A DNA stretch of 64,000 nt, from contig NZ_JXTE01000006.1 in assembly GCF_000972385.1 (NCBI RefSeq), positions 152,075-216,074 of the forward strand. Reading direction: 5' to 3'. This stretch comes from Streptomyces sp. WM6386. GTDB taxonomy: Bacteria; Actinomycetota; Actinomycetes; Streptomycetales; Streptomycetaceae. The position numbers and the translations under genes are program-made. Under the pieces are notes generated by a model. The model saw only the letters and a program-made list of their open reading frames with translations. It did no database searches and was not told the DNA's origin. How positions within the stretch are numbered: the first letter of the stretch is position 1; every line of letters starts with the position of its first letter. Shown here in pieces: positions 49,931-58,472 of this stretch.

Positions 49931-51148
49931 ATGACCGAAGAGACGATCACCGAGATCCTGCCCCCCATCCGGCACTGGCCCGCGCTCGACCTGAACGGCG
50001 TGGACTTCGACCCGGTGCTGACCGAGCTGATGCGGGAGGGCCCCGTCACCCGGATCCAGCTGCCCAACGGCGAGGGCTGGGCCTGGCTGGTCACCCGGTA
50101 CGAGGACGTACGGATGGTGACCAACGACCCCCGCTTCGGCCGCGAGGCCGTCATGGGCCGGCCCGAGGTCACCCGGCTCGCCCCGCACTTCATCCCGGCC
50201 CGCGGCGCGGTGGGCTTCCTGGATCCGCCGGACCACACCCGGCTGCGGCGCTCGGTGGCCGCCGCGTTCACCGCGAAGGGCGTGGAGCGGATCCGGGAGA
50301 AGTCCCGGCGGATGCTGGACGAGCTGGTCGACGAACTGCTCCAGGACGGCCCGCCGGCCGATCTGACGGCCACCGTCCTGACGCCGTTCCCCATCGCGGT
50401 GATCTGCGAGCTGATGGGCGTCCCGGCCGCCGACCTTCACGGCATGCACACCTGGACCCAGCTGATCCTGTCCTCCTCGCACGGCAAGAACGTCAGCGAG
50501 AAGGCCAGGAACGAGATGGGCGCCTACTTCGCCGACCTCATCGGGCTCCGGGAGGGCAGCACCGGCGAGGACGTGGCGTCCCTGCTCGGGGCGGCCGTGG
50601 GGAGCGGTGAGGTGACCCTGGAGGAGGCGGTGGGCCTCGCGGTCCTGCTCCAGATCGGCGGCGAGGCGGTGACCAACAACAGCGGCCAGATGTTCTACCT
50701 GCTGCTCACCCGCCCGGACCTCGCCGACCGGCTGCGCGCCGAGCCGGACATCCGCCCCCAGGCCATCGACGAACTGCTGCGCTACATCCCGCACCGCAAC
50801 GCGGTCGGTCTGTCCCGGATCGCGCTGGAGGACGTCGGCATCCAGGGCGTACGGATCCGGGCGGGCGACGCGGTCTACGTGTCGTACCTGTCCGCGAACC
50901 GCGACCCGGGCGTCTTCCCCTACCCGGAGACGATCGACTTCTCCCGCAGCCCCAACCCCCATGTGTCCTTCGGCTTCGGCCCGCACTACTGCCCCGGCGG
51001 CATGCTGGCCCGGCTGGAGTCCGAGCTGCTCGTCGACGCCCTGCTGGACCGTGTTCCGGGTCTCAGGCTGGCGGTGCCACGGGAGCAGGTCCCCTTCAGG
51101 AAGGGCGCGTTGATCCGTGGTCCCGAGGCCCTTCCGGTGACGTGGTGA
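49931..51148 (+). CDS. cytochrome P450, CYP158A2-like (flaviolin dimerisation)
   Basis: A 405-aa P450. The heme-thiolate is Cys354 in FGFGPHYCPGG. The I-helix reads GGEAVTNNSG, where the usual acid-Thr pair is replaced, with Ala in the conserved Thr position, as in CYP158A2. The ExxR motif is in IDELLRYI. CYP158A2 couples two flaviolin molecules. The ATG at 49931 is one base after the RppA stop, so translation is coupled. The cupin gene follows with overlap. Confidence 0.93.
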   Translation: MTEETITEILPPIRHWPALDLNGVDFDPVLTELMREGPVTRIQLPNGEGWAWLVTRYEDVRMVTNDPRFGREAVMGRPEVTRLAPHFIPARGAVGFLDPPDHTRLRRSVAAAFTAKGVERIREKSRRMLDELVDELLQDGPPADLTATVLTPFPIAVICELMGVPAADLHGMHTWTQLILSSSHGKNVSEKARNEMGAYFADLIGLREGSTGEDVASLLGAAVGSGEVTLEEAVGLAVLLQIGGEAVTNNSGQMFYLLLTRPDLADRLRAEPDIRPQAIDELLRYIPHRNAVGLSRIALEDVGIQGVRIRAGDAVYVSYLSANRDPGVFPYPETIDFSRSPNPHVSFGFGPHYCPGGMLARLESELLVDALLDRVPGLRLAVPREQVPFRKGALIRGPEALPVTW

Positions 51149-51666
51149 CGGCTGCCGAAGGGCTCCTGGTGCCGCCGGGACACGGCCGGGTCGTCCAGAC
51201 CCCGGCCCAGCACGTGACCTTCAAGGTGACGGGCTCGCACTCCCGGACGGCGTCCACCTTCGAGGTGATCGTGCCGCCCGGCTTCGATGTGGGTGCCCAT
51301 GTGCACACCCGCAGCGAGGAGTTGTTCTACGTCCTCGAAGGCGAGCTGGACGTCCTCGCCTTCGAGCCGCGGATCCGCACCCCCGACAACTGGCAGCGCT
51401 GGGAGTCGAGTTCGGGCAGCCGGGTGGTACGCGCGACGCCGGGGACGGTCATCGTCGTACCGCCCGGCTGTCCTCACGCGTTCGCGAACCCGACGGACTC
51501 CCCCGCCAAGATGTTCTTCCAGGCGTCCCCGCCGCCGGACCACGAGCGGTACTTCGAGGAGCTCCTGGAGATCCTGGGCGACGGGGGTCCACCGGACTAC
51601 GCGGCGATCGAGGAACTGCGCGGACGGTACGACATCGAGCAGCTGACGCCGCTGAAACACCGTTGA
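51145..51666 (+). CDS. cupin protein of the flaviolin operon
   Basis: A 173-aa single cupin: GFDVGAHVHTRSEELFYVLE provides the metal-binding His-His-Glu of motif 1, and PGTVIVVPPGCPHAFANP the motif 2 His. Cupins in rppA operons (MomA-like) are linked to monooxygenation of tetrahydroxynaphthalene to flaviolin, so a role in this oxidation is likely, though not proven. GTG at 51145 overlaps the P450 stop; a GTG at 51142 is the alternative. Confidence 0.8.
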   Translation: MTAAEGLLVPPGHGRVVQTPAQHVTFKVTGSHSRTASTFEVIVPPGFDVGAHVHTRSEELFYVLEGELDVLAFEPRIRTPDNWQRWESSSGSRVVRATPGTVIVVPPGCPHAFANPTDSPAKMFFQASPPPDHERYFEELLEILGDGGPPDYAAIEELRGRYDIEQLTPLKHR

Positions 51667-51753
51667 CACGGTGGGAGTTGAAGCTACGATCGCCTCGATG
51701 ACCATTCACTGCGTTCACAGATTGGGGGACCCGTCCGCGCAAGGTGAGTGCTG

Positions 51754-53136
51754 ATGCTCACTTCGCCCGTGACCGGGAATTCCCGCCTTTCCTTCTGGCT
51801 GCGCGTGCGCGAGTTCGCCGTGCCGCCCTCCATGATCGAGACCGCGACCGCTCGTCGCCGCGCCGGTGACTGGGGTGGGGCCTGCGCCGCCGCAGGGTTC
51901 GATGTCGATCTCCCACTGCGTTCCGTGGCGCGTGTCCATGGCGCGGAGCTCACCGCCCGGATCCGGGCCGATCTCCGGCATCTGGCTCCCGACCTGCTGC
52001 GCTGGCACATGCCGAGAATCGCTCCCGACGGGCTGTTGCGCCCGGGCGTGACCCTCACGCTGGCCCGCTACGACGGTGAAGGCGAGCGGCCGGTGCGCCT
52101 CGTGGTGCGGACCCCGCCCGCCTGGGCGGATGCCGGGCAGCGGATCAGTCTCGCGCTGTGGGACGGATCGTCCGGCTCCGGGGCCGGTGGCAGCCGCCAT
52201 CCGCATCCCCCGCCCCACCGGCGCTACCGGCTCGACCTGCACCGTCACCTGTGGGATGCGCGCAGGGCCGATGAGCTGCGCGTCCGCTCGGGCGTCGACG
52301 GCCCTCCCGTCACGGATCCGGCTGTCCTGGGGCTGGTGCCGCAGGGGCGCCGCTGTGCCGTCGACCGGTGGGCGGCCGAGGCCGCGATCCTGCTCCGCGC
52401 CGAGGGCCGGTCCGAAGGTCGCGTGGGCGTGCGGTGCGGAGCCCGGCATCGGCTGGTCCTGGACCTGGTCGCGAACCGGGACGGGCCGCCGACGATGCGG
52501 CTCGCCGAGGCGTCCGCAGTTGCCGGTGCCTCCGCGCTGCCCGTCCTGCCCGACGCGGCGACCTGGGTGCTGCCCGACCTGGAGTTGCTCCGCACCGGTG
52601 CGATCGGGGTCGGGCGGCTGCATCCGCTGGTCGCCGCCGCCCTCGTACCGGGATATGTGCCGGATGCCGCGGCCGCGGTACCGGATCCGGCGGGACAGCC
52701 TCGGCTCGTCGACTGCCGGGGCGCCCTGCACCGGATCGGCCTGGTCGACGGGGTGCTGGCCCCGCTGGACCACGATCCGGCCGAGGTCCGGCGGGAGGAA
52801 CTGCTGGCCGCGCTGAGCGGCACGCCGTTGCCCTGTCTGCGGGTCATCGACGAGACGCACCGGCATCCGGAGTGCCTCGACGACGTCCGCGAACGCCTCG
52901 CCCACGGGGACGTCTCCGGTGCGCTGGCCGTCGTGGAGGGGCTGCTCGGCCCCGACGCGGTGCTGCGCGGCGGTGCGCTGCGGGACGAGTTGGAGGCGGC
53001 CGCGCGACAGCGGATCGTGTACGGGCTGTTCAGGGCGGGCATGGCCGGTCCCGGACCCGGCCGCGTCCGCTTCCACCAGGCCGACCCCCGTCCGAGCGCC
53101 CACCGCTCGCACCCACGCCTCGCCACCCGCGGCTGA
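51754..53136 (+). CDS. unrecognised 460-aa protein of the MoxR/vWA module
   Basis: A 460-aa protein with no signal peptide, beginning LTSPVTGNSRLSFWLRVREF. It carries repeated Arg-rich segments (PHRRYRLDLHRHLWDARRAD) and a possible nucleic-acid-binding character. I do not recognise the family. It lies directly before the MoxR ATPase and the vWA-like metallopeptidase-domain gene (64 bp gap), so it is probably the third part of that module. ATG at 51754 follows AAGGTGAG by 6 bases; a GTG at 51748 is too close to the ribosome site. Confidence 0.6.
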   Translation: MLTSPVTGNSRLSFWLRVREFAVPPSMIETATARRRAGDWGGACAAAGFDVDLPLRSVARVHGAELTARIRADLRHLAPDLLRWHMPRIAPDGLLRPGVTLTLARYDGEGERPVRLVVRTPPAWADAGQRISLALWDGSSGSGAGGSRHPHPPPHRRYRLDLHRHLWDARRADELRVRSGVDGPPVTDPAVLGLVPQGRRCAVDRWAAEAAILLRAEGRSEGRVGVRCGARHRLVLDLVANRDGPPTMRLAEASAVAGASALPVLPDAATWVLPDLELLRTGAIGVGRLHPLVAAALVPGYVPDAAAAVPDPAGQPRLVDCRGALHRIGLVDGVLAPLDHDPAEVRREELLAALSGTPLPCLRVIDETHRHPECLDDVRERLAHGDVSGALAVVEGLLGPDAVLRGGALRDELEAAARQRIVYGLFRAGMAGPGPGRVRFHQADPRPSAHRSHPRLATRG

Positions 53137-53200
53137 CCCCGCACCCCTCTTCCTCGCACCGCTTCCTCGCACGCCTTCCTGCTACCCAAGGTGATGACAT

Positions 53201-54442
53201 ATGCCCACTTGTACGCCCGTCGCTGCCGCCCCTGTCTCCCAACTCGACGTCGCCGGCGACCTGTTGACCCTGCTCCGCGACACCACCACCGAGCCGCGCC
53301 CGGACATGCAACTGGAGGCACTCACCCTCGCCGTGGCCGCCGACCTGCCCGTGCTGTTGTGGGGCGAGCCCGGCATCGGCAAGACCGCGGCCCTGACCCA
53401 GCTCGCCACGGCCCTGGAGCTCCCGCTGACCACGGTGATCGCCAGCGTGCACGAGCCCTCCGACTTCTCGGGGCTGCCCGTCGTAGGTGACGACCCCGCC
53501 GAACAGGGCGTCCCGATGGCCCCGCCGGACTGGGCCGTACGCCTGGTCCGGGCCGGCCGGGGCCTGCTGTTCCTGGACGAGTTGTCCACCGCGCCACCGG
53601 CCGTGCAGGCCGCCCTGCTCCGGCTCGTTCTGGAACGGCGGATCGGCGCCCTCCGACTGCCGCCCGGGGTCCGGATCGTGGCCGCCGCCAACCCGCGGTC
53701 CTCGGCGGCCGACGGCTGGGAACTGAGCCCGCCGCTGGCCAACCGGTTCGTCCATCTCCAGTGGACCCACGACCACGAGGTCGTCGTACGCGGTCTCGGC
53801 GGGACCTGGCCCCGGGCGACTCTGCCGCGGCTCGCCCCGGAGAAGCTGCCGGAGGCCGTGGACTTCGCCCGGCGTGCGGTGTGCGGGCTCCTCGCCGCCC
53901 GCCCCGCGCTCGTGCACCGGCTGCCCAACAGCGAGACCCGCCGGGGCGGCCCCTGGCCCTCGCCCCGCAGCTGGGACATGACGCTGAGCCTGATCGCCTT
54001 CGCGACCGCGGCCGGCTCCTCCCGTGATGTGCTGTCCCTGCTGGTCCGCGGGACCGTGGGAGACGGGCCGGGGCTCGAACTGCTGGCGAGCATCGACAGG
54101 ATGGATCTTCCCGACCCCGAGCTGCTGCTCGCCGATCCGACGGGGGCCGTGCTGCCCGAGCGGGGTGATCTGCGCCAGGCCGCGCTCGACGGGGTGGTGG
54201 CGGCGGTCCGCGCACGTCCGGACCGGGCCCGCTGGGACGCGGCGTGGGCGCTGCTGGTCCGGGCGGTGGAGACCGGGGCGCCGGATCTGGTGGTCGTGCC
54301 CGCGAGCACGCTCGCCTCGCTGCGGCAGGAGGACTGGGACGTACCTCCGTCGATCGAGCAGCTCTCGGGGGTGGTGACCCTGTCCCGGCGGGCCGACGAG
54401 GCGGCGTCGCGCGCCAAGGCCGCGGTGAGGGCGGGCCGTTGA
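53201..54442 (+). CDS. MoxR-type AAA+ ATPase
   Basis: A 413-aa AAA+ protein. Walker A is GEPGIGKTAAL (~53-63); Walker B LLFLDELSTAP (~125-135); a sensor region VRIVAAANPRSSAADGWELS and the arginine-rich LANRFVHL follow. MoxR ATPases act with vWA-domain proteins as metal-dependent chaperones in assembling or remodelling protein complexes. The stop overlaps the next gene (TTGA). ATG at 53201 is preceded by AAGGTGATG. Confidence 0.88.
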   Translation: MPTCTPVAAAPVSQLDVAGDLLTLLRDTTTEPRPDMQLEALTLAVAADLPVLLWGEPGIGKTAALTQLATALELPLTTVIASVHEPSDFSGLPVVGDDPAEQGVPMAPPDWAVRLVRAGRGLLFLDELSTAPPAVQAALLRLVLERRIGALRLPPGVRIVAAANPRSSAADGWELSPPLANRFVHLQWTHDHEVVVRGLGGTWPRATLPRLAPEKLPEAVDFARRAVCGLLAARPALVHRLPNSETRRGGPWPSPRSWDMTLSLIAFATAAGSSRDVLSLLVRGTVGDGPGLELLASIDRMDLPDPELLLADPTGAVLPERGDLRQAALDGVVAAVRARPDRARWDAAWALLVRAVETGAPDLVVVPASTLASLRQEDWDVPPSIEQLSGVVTLSRRADEAASRAKAAVRAGR

Positions 54443-55671
54443 GCGGGGACGCGCGCGGGGCGCTGGATCTCGACAAGCTCTTCGCGGCCCGGTTGCAGGC
54501 CGCGCGGGCCCGGCCCTATCTCGCGACGGCCCTCTTCGCCCTGCACACCGTCGCGTCACCACGGGTGCCGACCATGGCCGTCGACCGGCACTGGCGGTGC
54601 TATGTCTCACCGGGGTTCGTGGACCGGACACCCGTCGAGGAGCTTGCCGGGGTGTGGGTGCACGAGGTGTCGCACCTGCTGCGCGACCACCACGGGCGCG
54701 GGGACCGGGTGGCGCGCGAACGCGGGCTGACCGGAGTCGGGGAACGGCTGCGGATGAACATCGCCGCGGACTGCGAGATCAACGACGACGCCTTCGGCGA
54801 CGGCCTGGTCCGGCCCGAGGGCGCGGTCCACCCGGAGTCCCTGCGCCTGCCCACAGGCCAGCTCATGGAGGACTACCTGCGCCAGTTCCGGCTCGGACCG
54901 CTGACGCAGGATCTCTCCTGGCTGGACTGCGGCAGCGGCGCCGACGGGCTGGACCGGGAGTGGGACCTGGGACCGAAGGGCGCGCACGGCCTGAGCGAGC
55001 AGGAACGCGACACCGTCCGGTTCCGGGTGGCCCAGGGCATCACCGCGCGTCCGGGGACGACCCCGCAAGGCTGGCAGCGGTGGGCGCAGGACGCGTTCCA
55101 TCCACCGCAGCGGTGGCGGGAGTTGCTGGGCGCGGCGGTCCGCTCTGCGGCCTCCGGCCCCGGCGTGGGCGAGGACTACACGTACGGCCGCCCTTCGCGG
55201 CGCTCGGCCTCCGTGCCCGGTGCCGTCCTGCCGAGCCTGCGGCGCAGACCGCCCCGGGTCTGCGTGGTGATCGACACGTCCGGGTCGGTCAGCGATGCCG
55301 AACTGGGCAGTGCGCTGTTGGAGGTCGCCGCCATCGCGCGTGCCGTGGGCGGCAGGCGCGATCTGGTCTCCGTGCTGCCGTGCGACGCGGCGGCCCAGTT
55401 CATCCATCCGCTCTGCCGTGGCGAGGGCATCCCGCTGGTGGGCGGTGGCGGCACGGATCTGCGTACGGGCTTCGCCAGGGCGCTGCGGGCGCGACCCAAG
55501 CCCGATGTCGTCGTGGTCCTGACGGACGGCCAGACACCCTGGCCGGACACCCGGCCACCGTGCCGGACGGTGGTGGGACTCTTCCCCCGGTCCGCTTCCT
55601 GGGACGAGGACGATCCCGACTACGTGCCGGACTCCCCGCCCGACTGGGCGCGGGTGGTGAACATCGGATAG
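54439..55671 (+). CDS. vWA-like protein with N-terminal metallopeptidase-like (DUF2201) domain
   Basis: A 410-aa protein. Residues ~20-170 hold VWVHEVSHLLRDHHGR with HEVSH at 75-79, a zinc-metallopeptidase-like HExxH. The C-terminal ~150 residues contain VCVVIDTSGSVSDAEL and the TDGQTPWP metal-site-like strands of a vWA-like domain (VWA-like DUF2201 family). It starts with TTG 54439 overlapping MoxR (TTGA), a strong sign of a paired MoxR-vWA system. The biological target is unknown. Confidence 0.82.
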   Translation: MSGDARGALDLDKLFAARLQAARARPYLATALFALHTVASPRVPTMAVDRHWRCYVSPGFVDRTPVEELAGVWVHEVSHLLRDHHGRGDRVARERGLTGVGERLRMNIAADCEINDDAFGDGLVRPEGAVHPESLRLPTGQLMEDYLRQFRLGPLTQDLSWLDCGSGADGLDREWDLGPKGAHGLSEQERDTVRFRVAQGITARPGTTPQGWQRWAQDAFHPPQRWRELLGAAVRSAASGPGVGEDYTYGRPSRRSASVPGAVLPSLRRRPPRVCVVIDTSGSVSDAELGSALLEVAAIARAVGGRRDLVSVLPCDAAAQFIHPLCRGEGIPLVGGGGTDLRTGFARALRARPKPDVVVVLTDGQTPWPDTRPPCRTVVGLFPRSASWDEDDPDYVPDSPPDWARVVNIG

Positions 55672-55713
55672 GGGCGCCGGCTGCCGTGCCGACTGCCGAC
55701 GCCCCGTGCGGCG

Positions 55714-56940
55714 CTATCGGATCGGCATCCCCGACAGGGTGCGGGCGATCACCAGCCGCTGGATCTCGCTCGTGCCCTCAAAAATGGTGTAGATCGCGGC
55801 GTCACGGTGCATCCGCTCCACCGGGTACTCCCGGGTGTAGCCGTTGCCGCCGAGTATCTGGACCGCCTGGGCGGTGACCTTCTTCGCCGTCTCGCTCGCG
55901 AAGAGCTTGGACATCGAGCCCTCCGCCGCGGTGAACGGCCTGCCGTTGACGGCCATCCAGGAGGCGCGCCAGACCAGGAGGCGGGCGGCGTCGATGGAGG
56001 TGCGCATGTCGGCGAGCTGGAAGGCGACGCCCTGGTTGTCGATGATCGGGCGACCGAACTGCTCGCGGGTCTTGGCGTAGTCGAGGGCGACCTCGTACGC
56101 GGCCCGGGCGGTGCCCACCGCCATCGCGCCGACGGCCGGACGAGAGGCCTCGAACGTGGCCATCGCCGCGTTCTTCACGCGCTCGCCGCCCGCCTTCGCG
56201 CGCTCACGGGCACGGGCCAGACGCTCGTCCAGCTTCGCCTTGCCGCCGAGGAGGCAGGAGCCCGGGACGCGGACGTTCTCCAGCACCACCTCGGCGGTGT
56301 GGGAGGCGCGGATGCCGTGCTTCTTGAACTTCTGGCCCTGGGACAGGCCGGGCGTGCTCGGCGGGATGATGAAGGACGCGTGGCCCTTGGAGCCGAGCTC
56401 GGAGTCGATGACCGCGACGACGACGTGGACGTTGGCGATACCGCCGTTGGTCGCCCAGGTCTTCGTGCCGTTGAGCACCCACTCGTCCTTGGCCTCGTCG
56501 TACACCGCGCGGGTGCGCATCGAGGCCACGTCCGAGCCGGCGTCGGGCTCGGAGGAGCAGAAGGCGGCGACCTTGACGTCGTTCGCGTCGCCGTACATCT
56601 GCGGGATCCAGGTGCCGATCTGCTCCTCGGTGCCGTTGGCGAGGACGCCCACGGCGGCCAGACCGGTGCCGACGATCGACAGGGCGATGCCCGCGTCGCC
56701 CCAGAACAGCTCCTCCATGGCCATCGGAATGCCGAGGCCGGTGGGGTCGAAGTACTGCTGTGCGTAGAAGTCGAGTGAGTAGATCCCGACCTTGGCGGCC
56801 TCCTGAATGACCGGCCAGGGAGTCTCCTCACGCTCGTCCCATTCGGCGGCCGCGGGCCGGATCACATCGGCCGCGAAGCCGTGCAACCAGTCCCGGACCT
56901 CCTTCTGTTCGTCGTTGAGCTCCATGGTGAACTCGGCCAT
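55714..56940 (-). CDS. acyl-CoA dehydrogenase
   Basis: A 408-aa enzyme with [59 protein letters not shown] and the catalytic Glu in [15 protein letters not shown]. All standard. It is divergent from a TetR regulator, 172 bp away, with TACCGGTCGGTA dyads between. A TetR-controlled fatty-acid or branched-chain acyl-CoA oxidation step is likely. Matches the S. coelicolor SCO1210 position from memory. Confidence 0.93.
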   Translation of the reverse strand: MAEFTMELNDEQKEVRDWLHGFAADVIRPAAAEWDEREETPWPVIQEAAKVGIYSLDFYAQQYFDPTGLGIPMAMEELFWGDAGIALSIVGTGLAAVGVLANGTEEQIGTWIPQMYGDANDVKVAAFCSSEPDAGSDVASMRTRAVYDEAKDEWVLNGTKTWATNGGIANVHVVVAVIDSELGSKGHASFIIPPSTPGLSQGQKFKKHGIRASHTAEVVLENVRVPGSCLLGGKAKLDERLARARERAKAGGERVKNAAMATFEASRPAVGAMAVGTARAAYEVALDYAKTREQFGRPIIDNQGVAFQLADMRTSIDAARLLVWRASWMAVNGRPFTAAEGSMSKLFASETAKKVTAQAVQILGGNGYTREYPVERMHRDAAIYTIFEGTSEIQRLVIARTLSGMPIR

Positions 56941-56968
56941 GTCCCCTCCAGCGGCGGCGCACGTGCAT

Positions 56969-57036
56969 GTTACTAGCGGTAACCCGAGTCTGTTACCGGT
57001 CGGTAGGAAAAGTCAACTCCTGATGACCGCTCGGTA
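56969..57036. promoter_or_regulatory. divergent promoter with dyads, candidate TetR operator
   Basis: Three dyads lie between the acyl-CoA dehydrogenase and tetR: GTTAC-TAGCG-GTAAC (56969-56983), TACCG-GT-CGGTA (56994-57005) and ACCG-CT-CGGT (57026-57035). The last two share the same 12-base layout 31-32 bp apart. Position and symmetry fit TetR binding and shared control of both genes. Confidence 0.55.
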
Positions 57037-57112
57037 GCCCGTTCGATGCGTGGGGCATGTTGAGTGTTAGTTTGCGCAGGCGTCACCGAATCAGCACGGG
57101 TGGGGAGAGCTC

Positions 57113-57757
57113 ATGGACACCACGCAGCGGACCGATCAGCAACGGTCCGCCGACCGCCGTCGCCGCGAGCTGCTGGAGGCCGCGGACAGAGTAGTCCTGC
57201 GTGACGGACCACAGGCCTCCATGAACGCGATCGCCGCGGAAGCGGGCATCACCAAGCCGATCCTCTACCGTCACTTCGGTGACAAGGGGGGACTTTACGC
57301 GGCTTTGGCCAAGAGGCATACGGATGCGTTGCTGGATTCTCTGCGGGCCGCGCTGGACGCCCCCGCGGCGCGGCGGGAGCGGGTCGAGGCCACGCTCGAC
57401 ACCTACCTCGCGGCGATCGAGCTCCGGCCCCAGGTGTACCGGTTCCTGATGCACCCTGCGGAGGGTGCGCCGTCCGGTGACCCCGGGTTCGACACCGGCA
57501 AGCACTCGGTGCCGCTGCTTCGCCAGATGGGCGAGGAGTTGGCCCAGGTCATCGAGGACCGGCTGGATCTCGGGCCCGGCGGCCAGCAGCTGGCCCGGGT
57601 CTGGGGGCACGGGATCGTCGGGATGATGCATGCGGCGGGTGACTGGTGGCTGGGGGAACGGCCGTGTTCCCGGGCCGAGTTGGTGCGGAGTCTGGCCGAC
57701 CTGTTGTGGGGGCGGCTCGCCGCGGCAGGGGACAAGGTGGGCGGTCCGGGCTTCTGA
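57113..57757 (+). CDS. TetR-family transcriptional regulator
   Basis: A 214-aa TetR-type repressor. The N-terminal HTH (AADRVVLRDGPQASMNAIAA, then EAGITKPILYRHFGDKGGLY) is clear; the rest is the ligand-binding helical domain. Divergently placed with the acyl-CoA dehydrogenase and separated by TACCGGTCGGTA-type dyads, it probably represses that gene in response to an acyl-CoA. ATG at 57113 chosen. Confidence 0.93.
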   Translation: MDTTQRTDQQRSADRRRRELLEAADRVVLRDGPQASMNAIAAEAGITKPILYRHFGDKGGLYAALAKRHTDALLDSLRAALDAPAARRERVEATLDTYLAAIELRPQVYRFLMHPAEGAPSGDPGFDTGKHSVPLLRQMGEELAQVIEDRLDLGPGGQQLARVWGHGIVGMMHAAGDWWLGERPCSRAELVRSLADLLWGRLAAAGDKVGGPGF

Positions 57758-57786
57758 CGGTTGTCGTCCGGCTACTGGCCGGTGGG

Positions 57787-57815
57787 GGCTTGTCGCGCAG
57801 TTCCCCGGGCCCCTG
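57787..57815. repeat. Streptomyces intergenic repeat, copy 3 (short)
   Basis: GGCTTGTCGCGCAGTTCCCC then GGGCCCCTGG, a third related copy in the gap between the convergent tetR and deformylase genes. Confidence 0.5.
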
Positions 57816-57821
57816 GGCGGG

Positions 57822-58367
57822 TCAGGTGGCCCTGTGCCATGAAGCTCGGCCTACCTGTCGAATCAGTCTGCGGTGGCGCCAGCCTGTCAGGTGGTCCGCG
57901 TAGACCCTTCCGTCCAAGTGGTCGCACTCGTGCTGGAGGCAGCGCGCGAAGAAGCCCGTGCCGTGTACCCGCACCCGATCCCCCGTCACCGTGAATCCCT
58001 CCACCACCGCATGGTCGTAGCGCTCCGTCCCCGCCTCCAGACCCGGCAGCGACAGACAGCCCTCCGGGCCTCGGATCACCACACCGTCGGCCTCCACCAG
58101 GCGTGGGTTGACCACATGACCCAAGTGCCGTACGTCATCGTCGTCGGGGCAGTCGTAGACGAACACCCGCAGCGGCTCGCCGATCTGGTTGGCCGCCAGG
58201 CCCACCCCCTCGGCCGCGTACATCGTCGCGAACAAGTCCTCCACGAGCGTCGCCAGTTCCGGGCCGAAGTCCGTGACGTCCCGGCACGCGGTGTGCAGGA
58301 GGGGGTCACCGAGCAGCGTGAGGGGCCGGACGCGCCCGCGGGTGCCCGGAATGGAGCCGTTTCGCAT
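57822..58367 (-). CDS. def: peptide deformylase
   Basis: A 181-aa deformylase with all three motifs: GVGLAANQIG, EGCLSLPG (Cys metal ligand) and QHECDHLDG (two His ligands and the catalytic Glu). It removes formyl from nascent proteins. The C-terminus is a short basic tail (WRHRRLIRQVGR). Streptomyces usually have several deformylases; this one is the secondary copy next to murT. ATG at 58367. Confidence 0.95.
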   Translation of the reverse strand: MRNGSIPGTRGRVRPLTLLGDPLLHTACRDVTDFGPELATLVEDLFATMYAAEGVGLAANQIGEPLRVFVYDCPDDDDVRHLGHVVNPRLVEADGVVIRGPEGCLSLPGLEAGTERYDHAVVEGFTVTGDRVRVHGTGFFARCLQHECDHLDGRVYADHLTGWRHRRLIRQVGRASWHRAT

Positions 58368-58472
58368 GGCCGCAAGGGTACGGCGATTCGGGAGTGCGAA
58401 TGGATCTCGATAGGCTGACCACCACCACGTTGCCGTCAGGCGCGGCGCGTACGCAAGGAGGATCGAGAACTG

